This document shows positions 1 through 7,700 of a stretch of DNA of 26,198 nucleotides, in pieces. Origin of the DNA: Butyrivibrio sp. UBA3740 (GTDB taxonomy: Bacteria > Bacillota > Clostridia > Lachnospirales > Lachnospiraceae); the NCBI GenBank assembly GCA_002372465.1, contig DFGW01000162.1:1-26198 (forward strand), given 5' to 3'. Positions within the stretch are counted from its first letter, which is position 1, and each line of letters begins with the position of its first letter. Under the pieces are notes generated by a model that searched no databases, had not been told where the DNA came from, and worked only from the letters and a program-made list of their open reading frames with translations. The position numbers and the translations under genes were made by a program.

Positions 1-137
1 CCAATGTCAGTCTTGTTCGCCAGTGCTACGTTGATACTGTAATCAAAAAACGACCCCACTATAATTCCTGAAATACAAACTGCTATCACAACATATGCGC
101 ATATCTTTGGAACAGCCAAAATTTTCATGTTATCCAT
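1..137 (-). CDS. Partial membrane protein, possibly a PAP2-family phosphatase (N-terminus only)
   Basis: The gene runs off the left edge, so only about 45 residues are visible. They begin MDNMKILAVPK and continue into one hydrophobic stretch, roughly residues 12-30, rich in Ile, Val and Ala, followed by GSFFDYSINVAL. I chose the start at 137 because GGAGA lies 8 bases upstream; a second in-frame ATG at 128 is less well spaced. A first TM segment followed by a G-S-F-(F/W)-D-x-x-I-x-x-A-L motif is reminiscent of Lachnospiraceae PAP2 phosphatases, which dephosphorylate lipid phosphates at the membrane. The catalytic motifs of that family lie outside the window, so the assignment is a guess from the N-terminus. 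The 90 bases between it and the esterase hold no clear terminator or promoter. Confidence 0.45.
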   Translation of the reverse strand, partial: MDNMKILAVPKICAYVVIAVCISGIIVGSFFDYSINVALANKTDI

Positions 138-227
138 CCGTCTTATCTCCTTTGATACTTTATATGCCTCCTCTAATTTTACTATTTTAAATTTGTAATT
201 CTAAGTTATCTTCATATTCCATTTATC

Positions 228-974
228 CTACAATTGCTCCTCCATGAACTCTTTTACCGCCTCAGTGACAAGTTCCAGATGATAGTCATAACAATGATTG
301 TCACCCGGAATCGTTACAAACTTGCAATTCTTGTACTGCTTGGAAAAGCTGACGGAAACCTCATAGGGTACGGCTTCATCCTGGTCTCCGTGAACAATAA
401 GTACAGGCTTTTGATATTTGTCCACAAAATCTTCAACCCTTATTGTCTGTGCGACTCTGGCATAATTGCCCTTTAGCTTTCTTCCGTCCCAGGACTCCAT
501 TTCATCGGGAATGTTCTCGGGATCAAATTTCAAGCCGAGAAGCTCGCCTTTTCTTGCGATTTCCGGGATCATTGCAGCCGGTGACAAAGGCATGATTGAC
601 TTAATGATATCTCTTTCCATTGCTGCTGCAAGCATTATTGATAACCCGCCCTGTGAATGACCTGCCATGTAAATGTCCGTAACAAAATCAAGTTTCCTTG
701 CATAGTCAACAACAGCCAGAATATTTGTGAGCCACTTAAATAGCGTATGGTCCTCAAACTTACCATCACTCTTCCCATGCCCGTACATGTCTGCGCGAAG
801 AGTCGCCACCCCGATTTCATTTAATGTCTGTTGAACAGCAACAATATGTCTTTCCTCACTATGACCTGTAAAGCCATGAATTATGATGCACAAAGGGCAT
901 TTTACAGGATTTCCCTTTGGCATATCAAGATACGAATTCAGTTTTATTCCATCACAATCAATATACATTCTCAT
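228..974 (-). CDS. est1E-like: Cinnamoyl/feruloyl ester hydrolase, Est1E-like alpha/beta hydrolase
   Basis: This 248-residue cytoplasmic alpha/beta hydrolase has no signal peptide. The family removes hydroxycinnamic acids such as ferulate and p-coumarate from plant cell-wall sugar esters. The nucleophile elbow is G-H-S-Q-G with Ser107. The other triad members are most likely Asp199 in HGDQDEAVP and His227 in GDNHCYD. The HGFTG segment at 33-37 carries the oxyanion-hole region. Between the core strands sits a small insertion (about 132-175) like the one over the Est1E active site. From memory the sequence closely resembles Est1E of Butyrivibrio proteoclasticus, including the stretches HGFTGHSEERHIVAV and MYGHGKSDGKFEDHT; with Est1E starting at MYID the triad numbers are offset by two. 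AGGAG lies 5 bases before the ATG at 974; the ATG at 968 is a possible alternative. Since the enzyme is intracellular, it probably acts on imported feruloylated oligosaccharides. Confidence 0.93.
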   Translation of the reverse strand: MRMYIDCDGIKLNSYLDMPKGNPVKCPLCIIIHGFTGHSEERHIVAVQQTLNEIGVATLRADMYGHGKSDGKFEDHTLFKWLTNILAVVDYARKLDFVTDIYMAGHSQGGLSIMLAAAMERDIIKSIMPLSPAAMIPEIARKGELLGLKFDPENIPDEMESWDGRKLKGNYARVAQTIRVEDFVDKYQKPVLIVHGDQDEAVPYEVSVSFSKQYKNCKFVTIPGDNHCYDYHLELVTEAVKEFMEEQL

Positions 975-993
975 CTATTCTCCTACTGAAATA

Positions 994-1039
994 CAAAAAG
1001 CTCCCAAATCTCAACTATAAGTTTAGATTCGGAAGCTTT
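994..1039 (-). terminator. Rho-independent terminator after the anti-sigma gene
   Basis: On the minus strand an AAAGCTTCCGAATCT arm pairs with AGATTTGGGAGCTTT (two G-U wobbles) across a loop of about 13 bases and runs into a short T tract. It lies 33 bases past the stop codon of the anti-sigma-like gene and just before the esterase ribosome binding site, so it separates those two transcripts. The esterase would then need a promoter inside or just after this hairpin, and I see no convincing one. Confidence 0.75.
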
Positions 1040-1071
1040 CATATTCAATAGTTTATAGGCGCAAAATATGG

Positions 1072-1911
1072 TCAATTACCCTTAATGGCCTTAACTATAT
1101 ATCTGATAAGGAATGTGATCCCTATGATTGCGCCGGCAAAAAGAGCAAGCATGAGTATTGAGCTTAATAGCAGCATGACTATCGGCATTGCGCCCGGCCC
1201 CTTGGAGGACACAGCAGAACCGGCCTCCGGCTGGGCTTGAACAGCATCAGACTCTGATGGAGATGCTTCGCCAAGTGCTAAGGTTGCTTCGCTTCCTGTC
1301 TTGGCAAGGCTGTCACCATCGCCTGACAGAGTATCATTGCTATTACCGGTAGTCTCTGCAAAGCTGTCACTGCTGCCAGACTGAGAATCCTTGCTTTGTA
1401 CGGTAGTCTCTGCTTCCTTAGCTGCGTACAGGGAAGAATTTGCCTCTTCGATCATAGGTGCATCATCAGCGGCGCTTTCCGTTGCCTCTGCAGCATACTC
1501 AGCCTCCGCAGGTGCTTCAGCCTCATAGGCCGGAGCTGAGTCATACATGGGTGCGGTGCTGCTAAGCTTCCCGCCCTGCATTCTCATTACTGCTGCAACT
1601 CCCACAAAAAGAACTGCAAAGGTGGCTGCCATTGCGCCATAGCGTTTAAAGGCTGCAACTCTATTACGCTTTCTTGAAGCCTTCTCCAAGGCTATGTCTT
1701 TTGCTGCACCAGCTGTTTTCTGTCCATCTTCCAGCCTCTTAACTTCTGAAGTAACTGTCTCGCTTAAAGGCTGCTCAGCATTTGTATTCTCTGAAATGTT
1801 CTCTGAAGTCCCCTCTGCTTCCCCGAGCTCTTTTGCCAGATTCTGAAGGATGCGGCTTTTCATGTCCGGTGTGACTTCAACTTTATTCATAACTTCATTG
1901 TATTTACTCAA
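1072..1911 (-). CDS. Anti-sigma-factor-like membrane protein, two TM segments
   Basis: This 279-residue protein sits directly after an ECF sigma factor gene and overlaps it by 8 bases, the usual place for a cognate anti-sigma factor. The N-terminus (MSKYNEVMNKVEVTPDMKSRIL) resembles the short helical start of Lachnospiraceae anti-sigma proteins; no zinc-binding HxxxCxxC motif is visible. A basic stretch (79-90) precedes TM1 at about 91-109. A low-complexity Ala/Glu/Ser region (120-235) follows, then a second hydrophobic segment at 241-270 with a basic end (KAIKGN). With two TMs the low-complexity region would face outside and both ends would be cytoplasmic. The start is TTG at 1909-1911, supported by AGGAGG 9 bases upstream inside the sigma gene; the next ATG (1890) has no comparable site. 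The role rests mainly on gene order. The second TM is unusual for a simple anti-sigma factor. Confidence 0.65.
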   Translation of the reverse strand: MSKYNEVMNKVEVTPDMKSRILQNLAKELGEAEGTSENISENTNAEQPLSETVTSEVKRLEDGQKTAGAAKDIALEKASRKRNRVAAFKRYGAMAATFAVLFVGVAAVMRMQGGKLSSTAPMYDSAPAYEAEAPAEAEYAAEATESAADDAPMIEEANSSLYAAKEAETTVQSKDSQSGSSDSFAETTGNSNDTLSGDGDSLAKTGSEATLALGEASPSESDAVQAQPEAGSAVSSKGPGAMPIVMLLLSSILMLALFAGAIIGITFLIRYIVKAIKGN

Positions 1912-2383
1912 AGTCGTATTCCTCCTTCAAAATTTTCTTTAGCTGTTCTCGCCCTCGCAGCAGGTCCGATCGGACCGTAGCTTCATTTCTCTCAAGGATC
2001 TGCGATATTTCTTTTGTTGCAAATCCCTCCTGGTAAAAGAGATGGATGACTTCCCTGTACTTGTCCGGCAGCTTTTTCACTGCGTCCCAGACAAAGGCAA
2101 GATTTTCATCTTCCTTGCCCACCAGCTCTTCTGCCAGTTCGTCAGCCTCTCTTATCTTGTTGTATTTGATCTTGTTCTTACTAAGGTTCGCCGCCACCCT
2201 AAGGAGCCATGCCTTTTCATGGTCAGGCCCGTTTAATTCAGGCTTCGTCTTAATGTACTGCAGAAGAGTGTCCTGAAGGATGTCTTCCGCATCTTCCGTA
2301 TTGTGCAGGTAAGAATAGGCCAGTCGCAATATGGCATTGCCGTACCGGTCAATTAAAAGACCTGCCCTCTCCATATCATTCAT
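1904..2383 (-). CDS. ECF-type (extracytoplasmic function) RNA polymerase sigma factor
   Basis: This 159-residue protein has the two ECF sigma domains. Region 2 covers about 8-72, with YSYLHNTEDAEDILQDTLLQ (core binding and -10 recognition) and W-L-L-R-V-A-A-N-L. Region 4 covers about 100-152, with LPDKYREVIHLFYQEGFATKEISQIL and the helix-turn-helix motif EATVRSDLLRGREQL. It would direct RNA polymerase to a small regulon and be held inactive by the membrane protein encoded immediately downstream. The ATG at 2383 has GGGAGA 5 bases upstream, but that ribosome binding site lies inside a perfect 18-base palindrome, so translation may be controlled. It is 72 bases downstream of the VWA lipoprotein gene in the same direction and may share its transcript. 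Confidence 0.92.
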   Translation of the reverse strand: MNDMERAGLLIDRYGNAILRLAYSYLHNTEDAEDILQDTLLQYIKTKPELNGPDHEKAWLLRVAANLSKNKIKYNKIREADELAEELVGKEDENLAFVWDAVKKLPDKYREVIHLFYQEGFATKEISQILERNEATVRSDLLRGREQLKKILKEEYDFE

Positions 2384-2385
2384 AA

Positions 2386-2403
2386 AAATCTCCCGGGAGA
2401 TTT
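2386..2403 (-). promoter_or_regulatory. Perfect palindrome covering the sigma-factor ribosome binding site
   Basis: AAATCTCCCGGGAGATTT is an exact 18-base inverted repeat. On the minus strand it ends in TTTTT directly before the sigma factor ATG. The ribosome binding site GGGAGA is its right arm, so in RNA it can fold as a 7-bp stem with a CCGG loop that hides the site. The hairpin plus T run could also stop transcripts coming from the VWA gene, or the DNA could be a dyad operator. The sequence does not decide among these. Confidence 0.6.
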
Positions 2404-2429
2404 AGTTTGCGCACTGTAAACATCACGCT

Positions 2430-2441
2430 TCTCCCGAGAGA
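2430..2441 (-). repeat. Second copy of the TCTC-YC-GGGAGA dyad, 41 bp from the first
   Basis: On the minus strand this reads TCTCTCGGGAGA, differing at one base from the core of the palindrome at 2389-2400. The two dyad centres are 41 bp apart, close to four helical turns, which would suit a protein binding both sites. As RNA the two copies can also pair with each other with one G-U wobble, giving an alternative to the hairpin that hides the sigma ribosome binding site. Confidence 0.5.
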
Positions 2442-2455
2442 CAGTATAACAAATA

Positions 2456-4144
2456 TCAGCTTCTCTTTGCTACCATTCTGACAAGATTGAAGAACTCATC
2501 CTTGTAATCATCGGTATTGTCCAGCAGTTTATAGGCAGAAAGGATATCCTTGTAGGTAATATTTCCGGCGTAATCGCTGTCACCAATTAGCATTGCGAAC
2601 TCTGAAACCAGTTCTGCGAAGATCATGTTCTCACTGGGTCTTTTGCTGTAATGGTTCTCATCTGCAATGAAGGTAAGAAGCTTTGACTCGTCCTCATCAG
2701 GCTCTTTGTAACGAAGCTTGATTGTGGCGTACTCATCAGATAAGTCTGCTGCGTTGTTGTCCTGGTACTTAAGCTCTATTGCTGATTCGCTATTGGAAGG
2801 AATTATCTCGTAAAGAGCTACTACGCTGTGCCCTGATCCGATCTCACCGCCGTCCTTGGTGTCGTCGTTGAAATCCACTGCATCCATCTGTCTGTTTTCA
2901 TAACCGATAAGCCTGTAAGCGTTGACCTTGGCAGGGTTAAACTCCACCTGGAACTTAACGTCTTTGGCAACTGTAACAAGAGTTGAGCTCATCTCATCAA
3001 CCAAAACCTTGTGAGCCTCTGTCATGGAATCGATATAGGAATAGTTGCCGTTTCCGCAGTCAGCCAGTCTCTCGAGCCTGTCGTCCTTGTAGTTGCCCTC
3101 GCCAAAGCCAAGCACAGAAAGGAAGATTCCGCTTTCTTTTTTCTTCTCGATAAACTTCTCCAGCTCGTCAGGATCTGAAATACCAACATTCAGATCGCCG
3201 TCAGTTGCCATGATGACACGGTTGTTGCCACCCTCGATAAAGTGATCCATCGCAACCTCGTAAGCCATCTCCATTCCTCTTTCGCCGTTGGTGCATCCGC
3301 CTGCAAAAAGAGAATTGATAGCCTTTTTGATTGCTCTCTTGTGGCTCATATCCTCACCATCAAGAACAACTTCTTCATAGCTTGAGTATGTAACAATGGA
3401 GATTGTTCCATCTCCGGGAAGATTGTCTACCAGATCAGTAAAGGCAGACTGTAAAAGCGGAAGCTTGTTACTACTGGACATGGAGCCTGATACATCAATC
3501 AAAAATACCAGATTGCTCTCAGGGATCTCGCCATCCAGAACATCCTGCGCCTTAACTCCCACAAACATAAGCTCGTGATCCTCATTCCAGGGACAGTCGG
3601 AAATCTCTGTTGTAACGCCGAACTTCTCACCCTTTTTAGGAGAGTGAAGATCATAAGAAAAGTAGTTCAAAAACTCCTCAGGTCTTACAGCCTCATACTG
3701 AATGTCCTCAGGGCCGTATCCTTCTTCGATCATCCTTCTGACATTAGTGTAGGATGCTGTGTCCACATCTGCTGCAAAGGTTGAAAGAGGCTGAGACTTG
3801 GATAAAAAGAATCCGTTCTCTTCAGGCTTTTCATAGGACTCGGTGTTTGTTTCCGGGATTACCCACTGTGGTTCCTCGCAGTGATATGAGGAATCGGCGG
3901 TTGATTTGCTGCTTCCGGATGAAAAGAATAAATCAACAGAATTTGAGAGGCTTGGCTTTGCAGCAGAAACAGGTGCTTCGCAGGCTGCTTCACTCTCATA
4001 GCTGTTATCGTAATAAGAAGGAGCGGTTTCTGTAGCTGCAGTGTCATAGGAAGTGCCTGCAGTCATTCCCCCACATCCTGTCAGAGCGCTCGCAAGAATT
4101 GCTGAGCAGGTTAGCATTGATACGCTTCTAAAGTTCTTTTTCAT
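2456..4144 (-). CDS. VWA-domain lipoprotein of the YfbK type
   Basis: The protein has 562 residues from the ATG at 4144, chosen because GGAGGG lies upstream at normal spacing; an ATG ten codons further up has no such site. The signal peptide ends in a lipobox (A-L-T-G-C), so Cys24 should be lipidated and the protein anchored outside the membrane. A Ser/Thr-rich spacer (25-110) leads to a YfbK N-terminal domain (about 118-185, TFAADVDTASY, RPEEFLNYFSY). The von Willebrand A domain (about 211-385) has the metal-site motif D-V-S-G-S at 217-221 and later ATDGDLNVG. A YfbK C-terminal domain (VTVAKDVKFQVEFNP onward) fills the rest. The family has no assigned reaction; VWA domains usually bind protein partners through a metal ion. 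It precedes an ECF sigma/anti-sigma pair, suggesting a shared envelope-related circuit. A possible ECF promoter lies upstream. Confidence 0.85.
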   Translation of the reverse strand: MKKNFRSVSMLTCSAILASALTGCGGMTAGTSYDTAATETAPSYYDNSYESEAACEAPVSAAKPSLSNSVDLFFSSGSSKSTADSSYHCEEPQWVIPETNTESYEKPEENGFFLSKSQPLSTFAADVDTASYTNVRRMIEEGYGPEDIQYEAVRPEEFLNYFSYDLHSPKKGEKFGVTTEISDCPWNEDHELMFVGVKAQDVLDGEIPESNLVFLIDVSGSMSSSNKLPLLQSAFTDLVDNLPGDGTISIVTYSSYEEVVLDGEDMSHKRAIKKAINSLFAGGCTNGERGMEMAYEVAMDHFIEGGNNRVIMATDGDLNVGISDPDELEKFIEKKKESGIFLSVLGFGEGNYKDDRLERLADCGNGNYSYIDSMTEAHKVLVDEMSSTLVTVAKDVKFQVEFNPAKVNAYRLIGYENRQMDAVDFNDDTKDGGEIGSGHSVVALYEIIPSNSESAIELKYQDNNAADLSDEYATIKLRYKEPDEDESKLLTFIADENHYSKRPSENMIFAELVSEFAMLIGDSDYAGNITYKDILSAYKLLDNTDDYKDEFFNLVRMVAKRS

Positions 4145-4210
4145 AATTTTTCCCTCCAATGTGTAAGGCTTCATGGGCCGCTTTAAAGTGCGGTATTATC
4201 TGCCGTTCTA

Positions 4211-4246
4211 CCCTATACACATCCGAGAGAAAAGAAATGTTGCAAA
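4211..4246 (-). promoter_or_regulatory. Candidate ECF-sigma promoter for the VWA-sigma-anti-sigma genes
   Basis: On the minus strand a TTGCAACATTT element, containing the AAC core typical of ECF -35 boxes, is followed about 13 bases later by CTCTCGGATGTGTATAGGG. A run of A and T tracts just upstream could act as an UP element. The transcript would start about 65 bases before the VWA start codon. The -10 part is not a clear match to any consensus I can name, so self-regulation by the downstream sigma factor is an inference. Confidence 0.4.
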
Positions 4247-4284
4247 AATTCAAAAATATTTTTTATTTTTAGGGGCTACAGAAA

Positions 4285-4575
4285 TCAGCCCTGTAATCCG
4301 GCTGACTGTCTGATCATATCCTCCACTACAACATCATATATTTCACCTACAGTGTTGCAGTACTCCAGCACCTTCCATGGCTCATTGGTATGAAAATGAA
4401 TCTTAACAAGATCTTCATCACCTGCTGCGATAAGAGAATTACCCTCAATATGTTCAGTGATGTAATCTGCTATTTCATCTTCATCAAGATCCTTGTCCCG
4501 ACGATCTATAAGAAGCTGCGTGTCATATCTATACGCAAACTGATCATCTTCTGCATCAATACTATTAATTCCCAT
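4285..4575 (-). CDS. Stand-alone FakA/YloV-like domain protein
   Basis: This 96-residue protein matches, by eye, the region after the DhaL domain in FakA/YloV-type proteins (often labelled dihydroxyacetone-kinase-like), which phosphorylate fatty acids together with a fatty-acid-binding partner. Recognisable pieces are YRYDTQLLI near the start, GNSLIAAGDEDLVKIHFHTNEPWKVLEYC in the middle and VVVEDMIRQSAGLQG at the end. The nucleotide-binding DhaL domain is absent, so it is unlikely to be a kinase by itself. The start at 4575 has GGAGG 8 bases upstream; a longer reading from 4611 would begin at about the predicted transcript start. Gene, promoter and reading frame are intact, which argues for a functional small protein rather than debris. 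It may bind a partner or a lipid head group, but this is a guess. Confidence 0.7.
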   Translation of the reverse strand: MGINSIDAEDDQFAYRYDTQLLIDRRDKDLDEDEIADYITEHIEGNSLIAAGDEDLVKIHFHTNEPWKVLEYCNTVGEIYDVVVEDMIRQSAGLQG

Positions 4576-4614
4576 GTTTAAATCCTCCATTTTCACTTTC
4601 ATAGTATTCAAGAT

Positions 4615-4643
4615 ATTTTAGCACAAGTTCTTCGGTAGGTTAA
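4615..4643 (-). promoter_or_regulatory. Predicted sigma-A promoter of the FakA-like gene
   Basis: On the minus strand TTAACC (-35), a 17-base spacer and TAAAAT (-10) with an extended TGC in front are present. The predicted start, near 4608, leaves a leader of about 33 bases with the ribosome binding site for the ATG at 4575. Confidence 0.5.
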
Positions 4644-4645
4644 GG

Positions 4646-4732
4646 CTAAGCCATTTTCATAAATGTAAATCCCTTGTCAGCCAGCGTATTTACAAAGGAA
4701 AAGAGCCATGGAGCATCTTCTGCCCCATGACC
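4646..4732 (-). pseudogene. 28-codon C-terminal gene remnant
   Basis: Between the glucanase and the FakA-like gene an open frame of 28 codons, closed by TAG at 4646-4648 and preceded in frame by another TAG, reads like a protein C-terminus: GHGAEDAPWLFSF, then LADKGFTFMKMA. There is no start codon or ribosome binding site. The ending, with (L)xxKGFTF and a few residues before the stop, resembles the last strand of polysaccharide deacetylases, but 28 residues are too few to name a family. The likeliest reading is the tail of a gene lost when the neighbouring gene arrived or when a deletion occurred. It could also be a chance open frame. Confidence 0.35.
4694..4731 (-). terminator. Terminator-like hairpin after the GH16 gene
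   Basis: On the minus strand GTCATGGGGCA pairs with TGCTCCATGGC (two G-U wobbles) around the loop GAAGA. It is followed by CTCTTTTCCTTT. It starts 12 bases after the glucanase stop codon, the right place to end that long transcript. Confidence 0.6.
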
Positions 4733-4742
4733 CTATAAATTA

Positions 4743-7700
4743 TCAGAACCAGCGTCTGAATATTGAAGAGATTGCTTTAGCTACAGTCTTTGCAACTGCT
4801 GTAACAACCTTTGCAACTGTCCTTGTTACTGCTACTACAACCTTGTGAACTGCTTCAACAACCGGAGGAACTACAGGCTTGTTGCCTGAAGGCTGGTCAT
4901 TACCACCTTCGTTGCCTGATCCGCTGCCGGAACCACCGTTTCCGCCATCGTCGTCGCCGATTTCATCGCCGTTTCCGCCTTCACCGGTCTGGCCACCGTC
5001 ACCGTTTCCGCCTTCACCGGTCTGGCCACCGTCGCCGTTTCCTGACTCTCCGCCATTTCCGCCTTCTTCGCCGCTTCCTGTCTCTGAACCGCCGTCTACT
5101 TCAGGCTGATCGAACTTATCATCATCAACTTCCTCAGCGTCGTTTGATGTGTTTCCACCTTCTTCGCCGCCCTTAACAAGGTCGATCTTTGCATTTCTGA
5201 AGCTGAAGGCCATATCACCTACAGCACCGCTGTTACCAAAGCCGAAGTTCAAATGCACAGCATCGATGGTTGCATCAGCTGTAAACTTCTGAGTAACAGT
5301 GATAAATCCATCTGCATCTGCCTTGCTTGAATCTACAGTAACTGTTGTAGGTCCGCCTCCAAATACATGCCATTGTCCCTGATTCTCCTGAATGATGTAC
5401 TGGAATGTATTTTTGGTTGTACCTGTGATCTTATAGTCAAAGCTAAGCTCGTAGTTCTGACCTGCAACAAGCTTGAAGTCGCCGGTTGCAAGCTGAGGTG
5501 AATACCAGTTTCCTCCGCTTGTGATGCCTGTCATGGTAACAACACCGTTCTCTACTGTAAGAGGAATCTCTGTTCCGGAGCCATTGTCACCTCTATAGGT
5601 TGTATCGGCACCAAGTGGATGCTCATCAACTCCAGATGCCTGGTTCTCGCCCTTCATGTATACATTGTCTACCTGAACGCTTGCACCCTTACCAAAGGTA
5701 AGAACAAGTGCTGCATTCTCAGCATCTTCCTGTGTAGCAAAAACAAGTGTGTAGGTTCTTACTCCGCTATCATTGCTGTAAGTTGCAGCTGCATGTCCAA
5801 GTTCTTTTCCAAGTGCAACTGTATCGCCCTGCATCTCAAGTGAGTAGATGGAGGCCTTAACAGCTGTGTCATCCCGGCTGTACATATCAAAGCTTACTGT
5901 GTATGTGTCAGCCTTCAGATCAAGTCCGCTCTGGTAGATAGCAGGTGAGCTGCCGTTTTCAGAGCTGATCTGAGCACGTCTCTCGTAGTACTTAAGGCCA
6001 TCTGCTATATGCTCGTAGTTAGTCTTTGAAGCAACATCAACAACTGCCTTGTCGCCATCCTTAAGGCTCTCAAGAGTATATCTTGGGATAACTACTGTTG
6101 TGCCCTTTGTTGCATTCCAGTAACCCATGTGGTTCTCGCCCTGATCAAAAGAGCCGTTGAAAATAATATTGCCGTTTGCAAGAGGGAGTCTTGGTCCCTG
6201 TGCACTTCCAAGCTCTTCAGGGTCAATGATCTCAATCTTTACATTTGAAACATATACATCACCGGTTCCTCTTGCGCCGAAGTTGAACTCAGCTCTGCAC
6301 TTCTCAAAGTCGTCTGTCTGAACAAAATCATAAGTATAGGTCTGAGGAGTTGATGAAAGCTTGAAGGTCTTTGCAAGATATGAGCTCCAGCCCTTCCACT
6401 CCTTTGAGGCATAATCTATATTCTTTCCAACAATAGGTCCTGAGCCATAGGCATCAAAAGAAACTCTGTATGCATAGCCTTTCTTGGCATTGTAGTGACC
6501 GATCAACTGAACTGAGTACTCAAGTCCGCCTGCTGTAGGAATAGAAAGATGTGCCCACTCTTTGCCATCTTCATCTGTAACGCAGTCAATCTTTGCATCT
6601 GTTGCATCACTCTGTGTTGCCAGATACCACTTGGAGTAATCAGAATATGCATCATCCATTCCACCCTGGCAGTCCACAAGGTTATCTGCCTTGATCTCTG
6701 TGATCTGGTTGATTCCTACAAGTTCTGTCCAGTCTTCTGCTGAGCCGCCCTGAACCTGTCTTGATGCGCTCTCAGGATATCCTTCAGACTTCTGATATAC
6801 ACGGACATAGTCCACATACATGTTGATATCATCGTTAAATCCTGCCTTGTTAACTGCACCGCCGAACTGTCCGCTATCTACAGCCAGGTTGAGAAGCATG
6901 TAGAAAGGCATATCGAATGGTGCGTCAAATCCAAGTGAATCGGATGCTCCGGGAATAGCTCCCTCCCATGTGCTAAGTGTATTGATAGGCTGTCCATCAT
7001 AGTACCAGGTGATCTCGCCGGGTTGCCAGTCAATAGCATAGCTGTGGAAGTATGTGTATGGAGATGCAAGATCCACATATCCGCTTCCCTTATATACATG
7101 GCTTGGAGTTCCCCAGTGAAGAGTTCCGCATGCAATGTTGTCCTTAGCTACATCATTGAATGCACCACAGGTCTCCATGATGTCAATCTCACCGGATACA
7201 GGCCATCCGCCGTAAACCTGTGTGCTCTGTGGGAGCATCCAGAAAGCAGGCCATGCTCCTGCTGTTGCAGGAAGAGCAATTCTTGCCTCTACATATCCGT
7301 AAGTTGTACTAAAGAGTGCCTCTGAACCCTTTGTTGTACGAAGTCTTGCTGAGGTGTAGTTCTTGGCACCTTCAGTTCCATAAACATATCCGGGCTCATA
7401 AGCAGCTGTAATTCTAAGAACGCCATCAGCCTCACCGTCGCCGGAAAGATCTTCGTTTACACCAAGGTTTTTACTGTTAGCTGTGTAGCTCTGAAGCTCG
7501 TTGTTTCCCCAGCCATAGTTGTTGCAGTCTGTTGTTCCGTCTCCGAGCTGTGCTGCCCAGTTATCAAGGTTAAGACCTGTTGCAGCATCTACATTGGCTC
7601 CGCCGTAATTTCCATCAAACTCATCTGCCCAGATCAGGTCATATCCTTCTTTGGATGTTCCGGGATCAGCGTAGTTGTATAAATCGTTGTCAGGATTGTT

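Noticed and set aside
195..227. An 11-codon open frame after the esterase stop
   Set aside because: It starts a few bases after the esterase stop but has no ribosome binding site of its own and is too short to judge.
4251..4312. Terminator after the FakA-like gene
   Set aside because: A GGGCT/AGCCC stem is present around the stop codon, but it has only five pairs, a 9-base loop and an A-rich rather than T-rich tail. It was left out as too weak.
4975..5040. Possible CRISPR-like direct repeats
   Set aside because: The 33-bp units abut without spacers and stay in the glucanase reading frame, so they are coding repeats.
4811..5176. Arg/His/Leu-rich open frame on the plus strand within the glucanase 3' end
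   Set aside because: It is the reverse reading of the Gly-rich linker repeats; the composition follows from the repeat and not from selection on a protein.
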